Of a stretch of DNA of 64,000 bases, positions 17,357 through 28,125 are shown in pieces (position 1 is the stretch's first letter; the number at the start of each line of letters is the position of its first letter). Under the pieces are notes generated by a model. It saw only the letters and a program-made list of their open reading frames with translations. It was not told the origin of the DNA and did not search any database. Location of the stretch: contig JBLWUP010000012.1 in NCBI GenBank assembly GCA_048268885.1, positions 62,001-126,000 of the forward strand, given 5' to 3'. Source of the stretch: Pelagibius sp048268885 (lineage in GTDB: Bacteria; Pseudomonadota; Alphaproteobacteria; Kiloniellales; Kiloniellaceae). A program made the translations under genes and the position numbers.

Positions 17357-18544
17357 TCAGGACAAAACGGGTCGGAGGCGTTCCAAAGCTTCGCCTAAAC
17401 GCCCCGACGAGCCGGCGAAACAGAGCCTCAGGTGCCCTTCGCCGCCTGGCCCGAAGGCCGATCCGGGGGCCAGTCCGACGCCGGTCTCGGTTAAAATTTT
17501 CTTGGCGAAGGCCAGGCTGTCGTCCACGCCGTCGATCCGGAAGAAGCAGTAGAAGGATCCGGCCGGCCGGACGACGCTGACCCGGGGCAGGGCGGCCAGT
17601 CCCTGGAAGACCAGCTCGGCCGCCTGGCCGCAGCGGGCCACCAGCGCCTCGACGAAGGGCTCGCCCTCGCCCAAGGCGGCGAGGCAGCCGTGCTGCAGGA
17701 AGCTCTGGCCGCCGGACGTGTTGTATTCGATGAGGTTGCCGAAGACCTCCCCCAGGCGGGCCGGGTGGACCAGCCAGCCCTGGCGCCAGCCGGTCATGCT
17801 CCAGGCCTTGGAGAAGGAGTTCACCACCACCAGCGGATCGTCCGCTTCGGCGATCCGCAGGAAGGACGGGGCCACGCCGGTGGGAAAGCGGGCCGGGTCG
17901 TAGACGAAGCGGTGATAGACCTCGTCGGCGATCAGCCAGAGGCCGCGGTGCCGGCAGAAGTCCAGCACGGCCTGCTGCTCGTCCTCGCTGATCACCCAGC
18001 CCGTGGGATTGGAGGGCGAGACCAGGAAGATCGCCGCTGTCCTGTCGCCGCAGGCGGCGAACAGGCGCTCGAGGTCCAGCTTGAAGCCGCCTTCCGGCAG
18101 CACGGTCATGGGCACGGTCTTCACCTGGCCGCCGGCGATCTGTGCGGCGGAGAGCACGTTGGGCCAGACGGGGGTCGGCGCCACCAGCTCGGCGCCGGGC
18201 GCGAGGACCGCCTGCAGCGTCAGCATGATGGCGTTCATGCCGGAGCTGGTGACCGTGACCCGTTCCGGATCGACGGCGGCGCCGAAGTGGCGCGCCAGGT
18301 AGGCGCTCAGCGCTTGGCGCAGTTCCGGAATGCCGCGCTTCGGCGTGTAGTAGGTGTGGCCGTCCTTCAACGCCCGGCTCGCCGCCTCGCTGATGAAGGC
18401 CGGCGTCGGCGCGTCGCCCTCGCCGACATAGAGCGCGATGAGGTCTTCGATCCCGAAGCCCATCTGCCACAGCTCGACGATCTTCGAGGGCTCCAGCGCC
18501 GTCGCCGTCGGGTTGAGCGGCGCCTGGGGCAGGGGGGCGGTCAC
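17357..18544 (-). CDS. Class I/II pyridoxal-phosphate aminotransferase
   Basis: A 395-aa fold-type I aminotransferase. SPSNPTGW (about 176-183), IADEVYHRF with Asp207 binding the PLP ring nitrogen, and SFSKAWSMTGWRQGW with the Schiff-base Lys246 are intact. It likely transfers amino groups from aspartate or aromatic/branched amino acids; the exact pair is not visible. The GTG at 18544 lies 8 bases after the acetoacetate-CoA ligase stop, so the two form an operon. The open frame continues upstream inside that gene but is not coding there. Confidence 0.88.
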   Translation of the reverse strand: MTAPLPQAPLNPTATALEPSKIVELWQMGFGIEDLIALYVGEGDAPTPAFISEAASRALKDGHTYYTPKRGIPELRQALSAYLARHFGAAVDPERVTVTSSGMNAIMLTLQAVLAPGAELVAPTPVWPNVLSAAQIAGGQVKTVPMTVLPEGGFKLDLERLFAACGDRTAAIFLVSPSNPTGWVISEDEQQAVLDFCRHRGLWLIADEVYHRFVYDPARFPTGVAPSFLRIAEADDPLVVVNSFSKAWSMTGWRQGWLVHPARLGEVFGNLIEYNTSGGQSFLQHGCLAALGEGEPFVEALVARCGQAAELVFQGLAALPRVSVVRPAGSFYCFFRIDGVDDSLAFAKKILTETGVGLAPGSAFGPGGEGHLRLCFAGSSGRLGEALERLRPVLS

Positions 18545-18552
18545 CTGGCGGC

Positions 18553-20532
<1,980 letters not shown>

Positions 20533-20838
20533 CTTGCGCTCCCTTTGTGCCCCCTGCTTTGTCGTGGGGGCCTGTCGTTGTCGGGCGCCAGTATGGCCAA
20601 GCGCCCCGGATCGATCCAGGTGCCGCGCGGGCCTTCGGCGGCTCCAAGCGTCCGCTTCTGGTTTATGCCGCAGCGCAGCAATTTTGCAAGCGCGATGGCG
20701 GCGGGCCGGCGGAGACGGGCCGTTTGGCTCGCCGCCCCCGGGTTGGCGCCCCCGGTTGCCGTCCCCGCGCTGCCGCATGGCTGGCCTGCGGCGCTGGGGG
20801 TGGTGGCGGAATCGGCCAAACCTTAGAATGCGCGTTGG
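20533..20838. other. Intergenic region, divergent aacS / EamA
   Basis: These 306 bases separate divergent genes and hold their promoters. The sequence is uniformly GC-rich. Open frames cross it on both strands but none shows similarity, a ribosome site or a sensible start. I see no repeat, RNA gene or operator. Confidence 0.5.
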
Positions 20839-21804
20839 ATGTCCTCCTCACGATCCCTTTTCTCGCGCGGCTCCAGCCTCTCCGCGCCGCTGCAGGGCGC
20901 GCTCTACATGGTCGCGGCGTCCTTCCTCTTTGCGATCATGAACGGGGCCATCCGCCTGCTGGGCGACGGCGTCGCCGCGGAGGGGGCCGGGGGCATGCAC
21001 CCTTTCCAGATCGCCTTTTTCCGTAATGTCTTCGCGCTGTCCTTCATGCTGCCCTGGCTGGCGCGCCACGGGCGGGTCGGGCTCAAGACCGAACGCCTGA
21101 AGATCCACCTCTGGCGGTCGGGCATCGGTCTCTGCGCCATGCTGTGCTGGTTCTCCGCCGTCGCCTATCTGCCGCTGGCCGATGCGGTGGCGCTGAACTT
21201 CACCGTGCCGCTCTTCGCCACCGCGGGGGCGGCGCTCATCCTGGGCGAAGTGGTGCGCGCCCGGCGCTGGACCGCCACGGTGGTCGGCTTTCTCGGGGTG
21301 ATCATCATCCTGCGGCCGGGTTTCGCCGAGATCACGCCGCTGATGGCCTTGCCGGTGGTCGCGGCCTGCTTCATGGCGGTCTCCGTGCTTTTCGTGAAGT
21401 CGCTGTCCCGCACCGAAGCGCCGGCGGCCATCGTCCTTTACATGAACCTGCTGCTGACGCCGCTGTCGCTGGGACCGGCGCTGTTCTTCTGGCGGTCGCC
21501 GACCCTGGCGGAATTGGGTCTCGGCGCCCTCATCGGGCTCTGCGCGGTGACCGCGCACATTTCCTTCACCCGCGCCTTCGCCCGGGCCGACGCCTCGGCA
21601 ATCATGCCTTTCGACTATTCGCGCCTGCCCTTCGTCGCCGTCGTCGGCTTCATCCTCTTCGGCGAGGTGCCGGACGTCTGGACCTGGGTCGGCGCGGCGG
21701 TGATCGCCGGCGCGGCCATCTACATCGCCCAGCGCGAGGCGCGCGTGGCCCGGGAGCGGCCGACGCTGCGGGCCGGCGGCGAGTCGGTACAGAGCCGGCC
21801 GTGA
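20839..21804 (+). CDS. EamA/DMT family transporter (first of a coupled pair)
   Basis: A 321-aa drug/metabolite transporter with two EamA repeats of five helices each (about 15-145 and 160-295). Typical stretches are YLPLADAVALNFTVPLFATA at the end of the first repeat and FTRAFARADASAIMPFDYSR in the second. Such proteins export amino acids, nucleosides or osmolytes; this one's substrate is unknown. Its TGA overlaps the GTG start of a second, clearly related EamA gene by 4 bases, so they probably form a tandem duplication in one operon. Confidence 0.88.
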   Translation: MSSSRSLFSRGSSLSAPLQGALYMVAASFLFAIMNGAIRLLGDGVAAEGAGGMHPFQIAFFRNVFALSFMLPWLARHGRVGLKTERLKIHLWRSGIGLCAMLCWFSAVAYLPLADAVALNFTVPLFATAGAALILGEVVRARRWTATVVGFLGVIIILRPGFAEITPLMALPVVAACFMAVSVLFVKSLSRTEAPAAIVLYMNLLLTPLSLGPALFFWRSPTLAELGLGALIGLCAVTAHISFTRAFARADASAIMPFDYSRLPFVAVVGFILFGEVPDVWTWVGAAVIAGAAIYIAQREARVARERPTLRAGGESVQSRP

Positions 21805-22799
21805 CCTCCGAGCGTGGGTCCACGGGCGCCAGGAATTCCGGGGTCGCCATGGCGCAGAGGCTCTCCGGCGGCTGGGCGCGGCTGTCGCCCAACCACCGCG
21901 GCGCGCTGTGGATGATCGGCGCCAGTCTCGGCTTCACGGTGAACTCGGCGATGGTGAAGAGCCTCGCCACCGGCGCGTCGGAGGGGGCCGGGCCGGAAAT
22001 CGCGGGGCTGGATATCTTCCAGATCGCCTTCGCCCGCGCGCTGTTTTCCTTTGCCCTGGTGGTGCCCTTCCTGCTGCGCGCCGGGCCGGGCATGCTGCGC
22101 ACCCGTCATCCCGGGCTGCACGGCATCCGCGCCTTCGCCGGTAGCGCCGCCATGGTCTGCGGCTTCTATGCCGTGGGGCAGCTGCCGCTGGCCGACTTCA
22201 CGGCGCTGAGCTTCACCCAGCCGCTCTTCGTCACGCTGCTGGCCGTCCTGATTCTGGGCGAGGTGGTGCGCTGGCGGCGCTGGCTGGCCACGGCGGTCGG
22301 CTTCGCCGGCGTGCTCATCATGGTGCGGCCGGGGGCGGCGGCCTTCGATCCGGCGGCTCTGGTGGCGCTGACCTCGGTCCTCGGCATCGCCGTCGCCGTG
22401 ACCATGGTGAAGCGCCTGCCGGAGGGCGAGAGCCACGCCACCATGCTGGCCTACTTCTGCCTCATGTCGCTGGCGATCACCGCCCTGCCGGCGCTGTTCT
22501 ACTGGACGCCGCCGACCCTGGAGCAGTGGGGGCTGCTGGCCGCCGTCGGTTCCCTCGGCGTCGGCTCCCAGGCCATGATCATCCGCGCCTACCGCGCGGG
22601 CGAGGCCAGCTTCGTCGCGCCTTTCGACTACCTGAAGCTGATCCTTGCCGGCTTCATCGGGTTTCTCGTTTTCGGGGAACTGCCGGGGTTCTGGACCCTG
22701 GCCGGGGCGGTCGTCATCGTCGGCTCGGCCTTTTACATCGCCCGGCGCGAGGCGGCGCAGAGCGTGGTGCGCAAGCCGGCGCCGCCGCCGGTGTCATGA
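21801..22799 (+). CDS. EamA/DMT family transporter (second of a coupled pair)
   Basis: A 332-aa ten-helix EamA transporter. It shares QLPLADFTALSFTQPLFVTL and RAYRAGEASFVAPFDYLKL with the gene before it, so it is a paralogue of the upstream gene. A GTG overlapping the previous stop (GTGA) is taken as the start; an ATG at 21849 would drop 16 polar residues and fits the paralogue's N-terminus nearly as well. Two adjacent DMT genes may act as a heterodimer or have different substrates. Confidence 0.85.
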   Translation: MTSERGSTGARNSGVAMAQRLSGGWARLSPNHRGALWMIGASLGFTVNSAMVKSLATGASEGAGPEIAGLDIFQIAFARALFSFALVVPFLLRAGPGMLRTRHPGLHGIRAFAGSAAMVCGFYAVGQLPLADFTALSFTQPLFVTLLAVLILGEVVRWRRWLATAVGFAGVLIMVRPGAAAFDPAALVALTSVLGIAVAVTMVKRLPEGESHATMLAYFCLMSLAITALPALFYWTPPTLEQWGLLAAVGSLGVGSQAMIIRAYRAGEASFVAPFDYLKLILAGFIGFLVFGELPGFWTLAGAVVIVGSAFYIARREAAQSVVRKPAPPPVS

Positions 22800-22806
22800 A
22801 GATTTC

Positions 22807-23379
22807 TTAGGACCGCGCCCCGCCGTCGGGCGTCGTTTCGGGCGGCGTTTCCGGCGTACTTTCCGGTGGCGGCAGGTCTTCCGCGTCCGGGCGCAGACCC
22901 AGGGCCACCAGGCGGCGGCGCGCATCCTCGCGGTGCCGGTCCTTGATGCTTCCCGAGACGACGCGCAGAGTGGCGAGCAGCACCGAGGCGTCGTCGGTGA
23001 AACCGAGCCCGGCGATGAAGTCGGGGATCAGGTCGCTGGGCACCACGAAGTAGGCGAGGGCGGCCAGCAGCATGGCCTTCACCGGGCGCGGCGTGCGCGG
23101 GTCGAAGGCACAGTAGTAGCCGCTGACCGCGTCCTCCAAGAAGGGCACGCGTCCGAGGGTTCCCTTCAGTTTGTCCCAGAACCCCCGGCGGACCTTGGCC
23201 TCGTTGCGCTGCATGACGCGCGGGTCGAGGTTCTTCGGGTCGTCCGGCGCGGGATAGGGAATGAGTTCGCGGCCCGCTGCCGCTTTGTCGGGTGACGGCC
23301 TGTCGGGTGTCGGCGATTCAGCTGCCGGCGTGTCGGATGCCGGCGACTCGGGTGTCGGCGAATCGGTCATGAAAAGCAT
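22807..23379 (-). CDS. YkvA-like DUF1232 membrane protein
   Basis: A 190-aa protein with a DUF1232 core (about 85-125; LLAALAYFVVPSDLIPDFI), a short membrane-linked domain of unknown function. The N-terminal 35 residues are a Ser/Pro/Asp-rich repeat (TPESPASDT, AAESPTPDR), encoded by near-repeats of about 18-21 bp, and the C-terminus is Pro/Glu-rich (PESTPETPPETTP). GCGAGG lies 7 bases before the ATG at 23379, favouring it over ATG 23370. Convergent with the EamA pair, divergent from the Rieske gene. Confidence 0.82.
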   Translation of the reverse strand: MLFMTDSPTPESPASDTPAAESPTPDRPSPDKAAAGRELIPYPAPDDPKNLDPRVMQRNEAKVRRGFWDKLKGTLGRVPFLEDAVSGYYCAFDPRTPRPVKAMLLAALAYFVVPSDLIPDFIAGLGFTDDASVLLATLRVVSGSIKDRHREDARRRLVALGLRPDAEDLPPPESTPETPPETTPDGGARS

Positions 23380-23507
23380 ATGGGGACCTCGCCGGAGCAG
23401 GACAAGCCGCAGCCACAGGCCCGGTTTTCCGCGGGATTCCGGCCCTGGACCCTCGCCTCGGCGCTGCCGATGGTGTATGTCAGGCCCTGTCGAGGAAAGC
23501 GAGGCTC

Positions 23508-24572
23508 ATGCTCGGAACCGCCCAGCCCCACCTGCGGAATTTCTGGTACCTGGCCCTGCCGGGCAAGGATCTGCCGTCCGGTGACACCGCGAACCTCACC
23601 CTGCTGGGCGAGCCGGTGCTGATCTGCCGTGCCGATGACGGCAAGGTCTTCGCGTTGCGCGACATCTGCCCGCACCGCGGCATTCCGCTGTCCTACGGCC
23701 GCTTCGACGGAGAGGAGGTGGAGTGCTGCTATCACGGCTGGCGTTTCGGCGCCGACGGCCGCTGCACGGCGATCCCCTCGCTGACGCCGGACCAGGAGAT
23801 GGCGGTGGAGAAGATCCGCTGCGGCGCCTATCCCTGCCGCGAGGTGCAGGGCAACATCTGGGTCTACATGCCGGAAAAGTCGGCGCGGCTGCCGCAGGCC
23901 GATCTGGCGGACCTGCCGCCGCCGCCGGCCTTGCCGGACTTCGGCGACAGCGCGCCGCAGGTGTCCATCGCCCAGGTCTTCCGGTGCGATGCCGACACCG
24001 CCGCCTTCGGCCTGATGGACCCGACGCACGCCGCCTTCGTCCATACCTCCTGGTGGTGGAAGAAGAACGCGCGCAAGCTGCGCCAGAAGGAGAAGCACTT
24101 CGAGCCGGCGCCGCTCGGCTGGCGCATGAAGCGTCATGCCCTGCCGCCGCAGAACCGGGTCTATCACCTGCTCGGCAAGGGCGTGACCACCGAGATCAGC
24201 TATGCCCTGCCGGGCCTGCGCATCGAACTGATCGAGGGCGACAAGCACCGCGCCGCCGGCCTGACCGCCATTACCCCGCTGAACGATCGCGAGACCCTGG
24301 TGCATCAGGCGCTCTACTGGACGCTGCCCTGGACGGCGCCGCTGCGGCCCCTGGCGCGCTATCTCGCCAACGTCTTCCTGACCCAGGACCGCCGGGTGGT
24401 GGACATGCAGCAGGAAGGCCTGGCCCACAATCCCAGCCTCATGCTGGTCGACGACGCCGACACCCAGGCCAAGTGGTTCTACCGCCTGAAGCGCGAGTGG
24501 CTGCGCGCCGCCGAGGAAGGCCGTCCCTTCGAGAACCCGATCAAGGAATGCACCCTGCACTGGCGCAGTTGA
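23508..24572 (+). CDS. Rieske oxygenase alpha-type (VanA/pheophorbide oxygenase-like)
   Basis: A 354-aa Rieske non-heme iron oxygenase. The [2Fe-2S] ligands are Cys54 and His56 (CPHRG) and Cys73 and His76 (CCYHGW); the mononuclear iron site begins D-x2-H-x4-H at Asp171, His174 and His179. This points to a single-component-type oxygenase that needs a separate reductase, as in O-demethylases. No reductase gene is nearby, so electrons must come from elsewhere. Substrate unknown; WTLPWTAPLRPLARYLANVF near the end suggests a hydrophobic surface. Confidence 0.88.
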   Translation: MLGTAQPHLRNFWYLALPGKDLPSGDTANLTLLGEPVLICRADDGKVFALRDICPHRGIPLSYGRFDGEEVECCYHGWRFGADGRCTAIPSLTPDQEMAVEKIRCGAYPCREVQGNIWVYMPEKSARLPQADLADLPPPPALPDFGDSAPQVSIAQVFRCDADTAAFGLMDPTHAAFVHTSWWWKKNARKLRQKEKHFEPAPLGWRMKRHALPPQNRVYHLLGKGVTTEISYALPGLRIELIEGDKHRAAGLTAITPLNDRETLVHQALYWTLPWTAPLRPLARYLANVFLTQDRRVVDMQQEGLAHNPSLMLVDDADTQAKWFYRLKREWLRAAEEGRPFENPIKECTLHWRS

Positions 24573-24642
24573 ACGGGATGGCCGGCCTGTTTCGTGCCCT
24601 GCGGCATTCGCAGGTTCCTGGGATATCTCTTGAACACACCGC

Positions 24643-24760
24643 CGTCGTCCCGGGGCTTGACCCCGGGATCCATTGCCGTTGGCAAGCGGTGACGCCCAGC
24701 CGGGCTCTCATCGATGGTCTGGTGAGGCGCATGGGTCCCGGCATCAAGTGCCGGGACGAC
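24643..24760. repeat. Inverted pair of dispersed palindromic elements
   Basis: The left element (24643-24672) starts cgtcgtcccggggcttga and ends in ccgggatcca, and the right one (24731-24760) reads as its inverse, ending ccgggacgac. Each contains a CCCGG/CCGGG hairpin. This cgtcgtcccgg element is widespread in alphaproteobacteria. It lies between convergent genes (Rieske, comB). Confidence 0.75.
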
Positions 24761-24838
24761 AGCCGTGCGTTTGGCAAGGGCCGGACAACAAACTCTGGCG
24801 ACTGCCATGATTTATTGCGGTGGTCCGCTGGAGGTTTC

Positions 24839-25573
24839 TCAGGAGAAACCTTTTGCCGCATCGACATAGCGCCCGTCGCGCAGCAGCGGGACCGCGGTGC
24901 TGGCGTCTTCCTGCAGCGCCATCTCGACGTCCTCGGAAAAGCCGGCGGCGATGAGTTCCTGCCCTGAAAGGCTTTCGCGCAGGGTGGCGGCAATCTCGTC
25001 CTTCAGGTCCAGGTAGGCGGCCTTGGCCGCCCGCGCGTCCGGCGACAGCGCCCCGCGCAGACGGGCGATGACCGCCCCCGCGCCCAGCAGGTCTTCGATG
25101 GCCGGGCGCAGGGCGCCGCCGGGCCAGTGCTCGCCGGCGGCGATGACGGCGACGCGCTGGCTTGCTGTTTCCTGGCCCGCCTGCTGAACCGCCGCGGCGA
25201 CCGCCGTGGCATTGCGCAGGCTGGCGGCAAAGGCGGTGGCGTCCTGCACCATGGCCGAGAGGGCCGAGCCGTTGGGCGAGGGCAACAGCAGGCGCGTGCC
25301 GGGCGCAAGCTGCGTCAGGGAGGCCGGCGACAGGCTGGGTCCGCCCGCCGCTTCCCTGCGGGGCTTGGCCAGGACCGCGTCGCCGCGCCGCGCCGCGTCG
25401 TCGGCGCCGTACTTCTCCAACGGGAAGGGCAGCACTGCCGCGCCGCGGGCGACCGCGACATCCACCGACGTGCTGAAGCACAGCACGTCGACGATGACGA
25501 AGACGCCGCAGGCTTCGCGCAGAGCCGTCAGGCCGGCGCGCCCCCAGGCGAAATCGATCTGTGTTTCAGCCAT
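24839..25573 (-). CDS. comB: 2-phosphosulfolactate phosphatase family protein
   Basis: A 244-aa ComB-family (PF04029) Mg-dependent phosphatase; the family member in methanogens makes sulfolactate for coenzyme M, and in bacteria it may serve sulfolactate or other phosphate esters. VIVDVLCFSTSVDVAVARGA (about 28-47), LLLPSPNGSAL, AAGEHW and SEDVEMALQED are family blocks. No other coenzyme M or sulfolactate gene is in the window, so the pathway is uncertain. The ATG at 25573 gives the conserved N-terminus; earlier in-frame ATGs exist (25582, 25642). Confidence 0.85.
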   Translation of the reverse strand: MAETQIDFAWGRAGLTALREACGVFVIVDVLCFSTSVDVAVARGAAVLPFPLEKYGADDAARRGDAVLAKPRREAAGGPSLSPASLTQLAPGTRLLLPSPNGSALSAMVQDATAFAASLRNATAVAAAVQQAGQETASQRVAVIAAGEHWPGGALRPAIEDLLGAGAVIARLRGALSPDARAAKAAYLDLKDEIAATLRESLSGQELIAAGFSEDVEMALQEDASTAVPLLRDGRYVDAAKGFS

Positions 25574-25640
25574 CGCGCCCATCGAGATCAAGGAACTGTC
25601 GGACCGCGGTGATAGCCTGGAAGGCGGGCGGCTGTCGCCC

Positions 25641-25668
25641 AAAAAAAGCGGCCCGCAAGGGGCCGCTT
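25641..25668 (-). terminator. Strong intrinsic terminator of the acidic-protein gene
   Basis: On the minus strand a 9-bp stem AAGCGGCCC / GGGCCGCTT with a 5-base loop is followed by seven T residues. It lies 25 bases past the stop of the gene at 25693-27270 and should end its transcript efficiently. Confidence 0.88.
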
Positions 25669-25692
25669 CTTACTCGGGGTGGGTTTGCGCCG

Positions 25693-27270
25693 TCAGCCGT
25701 TGGCCGCCTGATTCAGAGGCGGGGCGCCCTGCTCTGCGTTTCCGGGATCTGCTGCGGCGGCTTCGTCCGCATCGCCGAGGGAGGCCTTGCGCTGGGCTTC
25801 GGCCTTCTCCAGCTCGCGCGCCAGATCGCCGACGCGGCGGATGATTTCCTTCACCGTCGGGGCGCTGTCATCGCCAGCCTCCGGCTCCGCAGCGCCAGCT
25901 TCCGTATCGCCGGGTTCCGCTTCCGAGGCCTCAGGCTCGGCCATCTCGGGCTCGGCCATCTCAGGCTCTGCCGTCTCGGGCTCGGCCATCTCGGGCTCGG
26001 CCATCTCGGGCTCTGCCCCGGCCTCCGCGTCGGCCGCCATGGCCGCGTCGTCCGCCGTGCCGTCAGCTTCGGCCACGGCCTCGGGGTCGTCTTCGAAGGC
26101 GACCTCTTCCATGGCGGCTTCCGGCGTCGTGTCGTTCAGCTCGGTCATGTCCGTGTCGCCGGCATCGGCATCGGCATCGGCGTCGGCAACGGCTTCCGCC
26201 GCAGCACCCTCGTCCATGATCTCCGGGGCGTCCATGGCGCCCTCATCCATGGCCTCCGGGGCATCCATGTCCTCCGGGGCATCCATGTCCTCCGAGGCAT
26301 TCATGTCCTCCGGGGCGTCCATGGCTTCGGCGGCATCCATGGCGGCCATGTCATCGGTCATGTCATCGGCCATGTCGCCGGCCGCGTCGTCCGCCATCGG
26401 GTCTTCAGCCGCGACGTCCTCGCTGGAGGCTTCCTCGCTGGAGGCTTCCTCGGCGGGGGCGTCTTCGGCCACGGCCTCTTCCGCCATCTCTTCGGCAGCG
26501 GGCTCGGCGGCCATCTCGTCACCGGCCATCCCGTCACCGGCCAGCTCGGCGTCACCCGTCTCCTCGGCGGCCATCTCGTCACCGGCCATCCCGTCACCGG
26601 CCAGCTCGGCGTCACCCGTCTCCTCGGCGGTCATCTCGTCACCAGCCATTTCGTCACCGGCCATCTCTTCGCCGGCCATCTCTTCGCCGGGCGCTTCTTC
26701 GGCCGTCATCTTGTCGCTGGCGGCTTCCGGGGCCATTTCGGCAGCCTCTTCCGGGGCCTCTTCCGGGGCCTCTTCCAGGGTCTCTTCCGGGGTTGCCTCG
26801 ATGATCAGCGGACCTTCTTCCTCCGGCGCCGCGGCTTCCTCGGGCTCGACGATCGCCTCGGCAGCTGCCTCCTCTACCGCCGCCTCGGCGGGGTCTTCCG
26901 TCACCGCAGCTTCGGGCGCCGCTTCGGGGGGCGCCGCCGTCTCGGCCGCGCCGCTCTCGGCAGACGGGCTGCCGGCCACCAGGGCGCTGACCCGCGTTTC
27001 CAGGTTCTGCAGCGTCTCGGTGAACGTCTTCTGCTCGATCGACCGCAGCACCGAGTGCAGCATGCTGCGCAGCTCTTCGTTCTCCTGGGAGAGACGCTGG
27101 TTCTCGGCGATCTGGTTTTCGATCTCGCTGCGCGCCGCGGCGAGTTGCGCCTCGATCGTCTCGATCAGGCCGATCACGCGCTCGCTGTAGTGCTGCTGCT
27201 GTTCATCCATCAGGCCGAACCGCTCTTCGGCCGCCTCGACTCGCTCTCGCAGGTCGTTGATTTCAGTCAT
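25693..27270 (-). CDS. Acidic repeat-rich protein with N-terminal coiled coil, unknown function
   Basis: I cannot name this 525-aa protein. Residues 1-98 form a coiled coil (SEIENQIAENQRLSQENEEL; LEELRSMLH-like heptads), residues 99-475 are a very acidic Ala/Glu/Asp/Met/Pro linker made of short repeats (PEMAE, DAPEDM, AGDEMA), and the end has a short conserved-looking helix PTVKEIIRRVGDLARELEKA. A 60-bp tandem duplication lies in the linker. It has its own strong terminator and a 159-base upstream gap, so it is a single gene. Its build suggests a long, flexible cytoplasmic spacer or scaffold with binding ends. Confidence 0.75.
   Translation of the reverse strand: MTEINDLRERVEAAEERFGLMDEQQQHYSERVIGLIETIEAQLAAARSEIENQIAENQRLSQENEELRSMLHSVLRSIEQKTFTETLQNLETRVSALVAGSPSAESGAAETAAPPEAAPEAAVTEDPAEAAVEEAAAEAIVEPEEAAAPEEEGPLIIEATPEETLEEAPEEAPEEAAEMAPEAASDKMTAEEAPGEEMAGEEMAGDEMAGDEMTAEETGDAELAGDGMAGDEMAAEETGDAELAGDGMAGDEMAAEPAAEEMAEEAVAEDAPAEEASSEEASSEDVAAEDPMADDAAGDMADDMTDDMAAMDAAEAMDAPEDMNASEDMDAPEDMDAPEAMDEGAMDAPEIMDEGAAAEAVADADADADAGDTDMTELNDTTPEAAMEEVAFEDDPEAVAEADGTADDAAMAADAEAGAEPEMAEPEMAEPETAEPEMAEPEMAEPEASEAEPGDTEAGAAEPEAGDDSAPTVKEIIRRVGDLARELEKAEAQRKASLGDADEAAAADPGNAEQGAPPLNQAANG
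26521..26640 (-). repeat. 60-bp tandem duplication in the acidic linker
   Basis: Two adjacent 60-bp units (26521-26580 and 26581-26640) differ by a single base at 26631. They encode a 20-residue block containing ETGDAELAGDGMAGDEM twice, and the last 16 bases before 26521 begin a third, shorter copy. The near identity points to recent expansion. Confidence 0.95.
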
Positions 27271-27429
27271 GTGCTGGGAGATCCCTTAACTGGTGACCCC
27301 CGCAGCCTGTCAGGAAAAGGTAAGCTTTTTCCTAATGGCAATCATTCATTTACCACGGGTGTTAAGGACCGCCGCGATCAAACCGGCGGGCAATACAGCC
27401 GCAAGTTGGGAAGGTCGGAAAGGAATCCT

Positions 27430-28125
27430 TCAGGAGGTCCGCCGCGTCGCGCGGTAGGCCTGGTCGCCCTCGATCAAAGTCCATTCGACGAGCCGGCGCA
27501 GCACCTTGCCGAGGGCCGCATCGAAGGCGTCGATGATTACCGGCAGATTGTCGCTCTGGGCCAAGATGCGGGAGTCGAAAGACTGCGAGGCGACGATGGT
27601 GCGCCGGGGCATCTGCACCAGCTTGGCGTTGAGCCCGACCCAGGCCTCCGGCGGCTCGCCGTTGCGATAGACCGCCTCCAGCTCGCGCAACTCGGACTTC
27701 AGGATGAAATCGGCGCGCAGGCCGACGGACTCGCGCCCCACCGAGACGATCTTCTTCGAATTCTCGAAGGACTCGATCATCAGCGTCTGAACCATGATCG
27801 GCGCCCGGTCGGCCCAGCCGGAACGGGCGTAGTACTCCAGCTGCGTCGGGCGGCGCTGCAGGGCGATGCGCGTGGTGTTGAGCCCGGCGTTGGCGATCGG
27901 TTGCTCCAGGATCAGCTGCCAGTCCGCCGTCGGCAGGTCCTCGCGGAAGGTGCTCTTGGGCGTCAGGCGGTACAGCTCCGGCGGCGGGCCCTGGCCGGGC
28001 ACCGGCAGGCTGCAGCCCGGCGCCAGCGCCGCCACGGGCAGGGCGGCCATGGCCCGCAGAAGCCGGCGCCGGCCCCGGCCGGCGGAGAGAAGAACCGAAG
28101 AGGGGTCCGCTTTACTGTGCGCCAT
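27430..28125 (-). CDS. ABC-type transport auxiliary lipoprotein (PqiC/MlaE-linked)
   Basis: A 231-aa exported protein of the ABC_trans_aux (PF03886) family, the last gene of the Mla-type operon. A basic twin-arginine-like N-terminus and a hydrophobic stretch end in AALAPGC, a weak lipobox, so it is probably a periplasmic lipoprotein. YRLTPKSTFREDLP and ARSGWADRAPIMVQTLMIES are family features. It overlaps mlaD by 14 bases, so it is translated with it. It probably links the MCE subunit to the outer membrane. Confidence 0.85.
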   Translation of the reverse strand: MAHSKADPSSVLLSAGRGRRRLLRAMAALPVAALAPGCSLPVPGQGPPPELYRLTPKSTFREDLPTADWQLILEQPIANAGLNTTRIALQRRPTQLEYYARSGWADRAPIMVQTLMIESFENSKKIVSVGRESVGLRADFILKSELRELEAVYRNGEPPEAWVGLNAKLVQMPRRTIVASQSFDSRILAQSDNLPVIIDAFDAALGKVLRRLVEWTLIEGDQAYRATRRTS

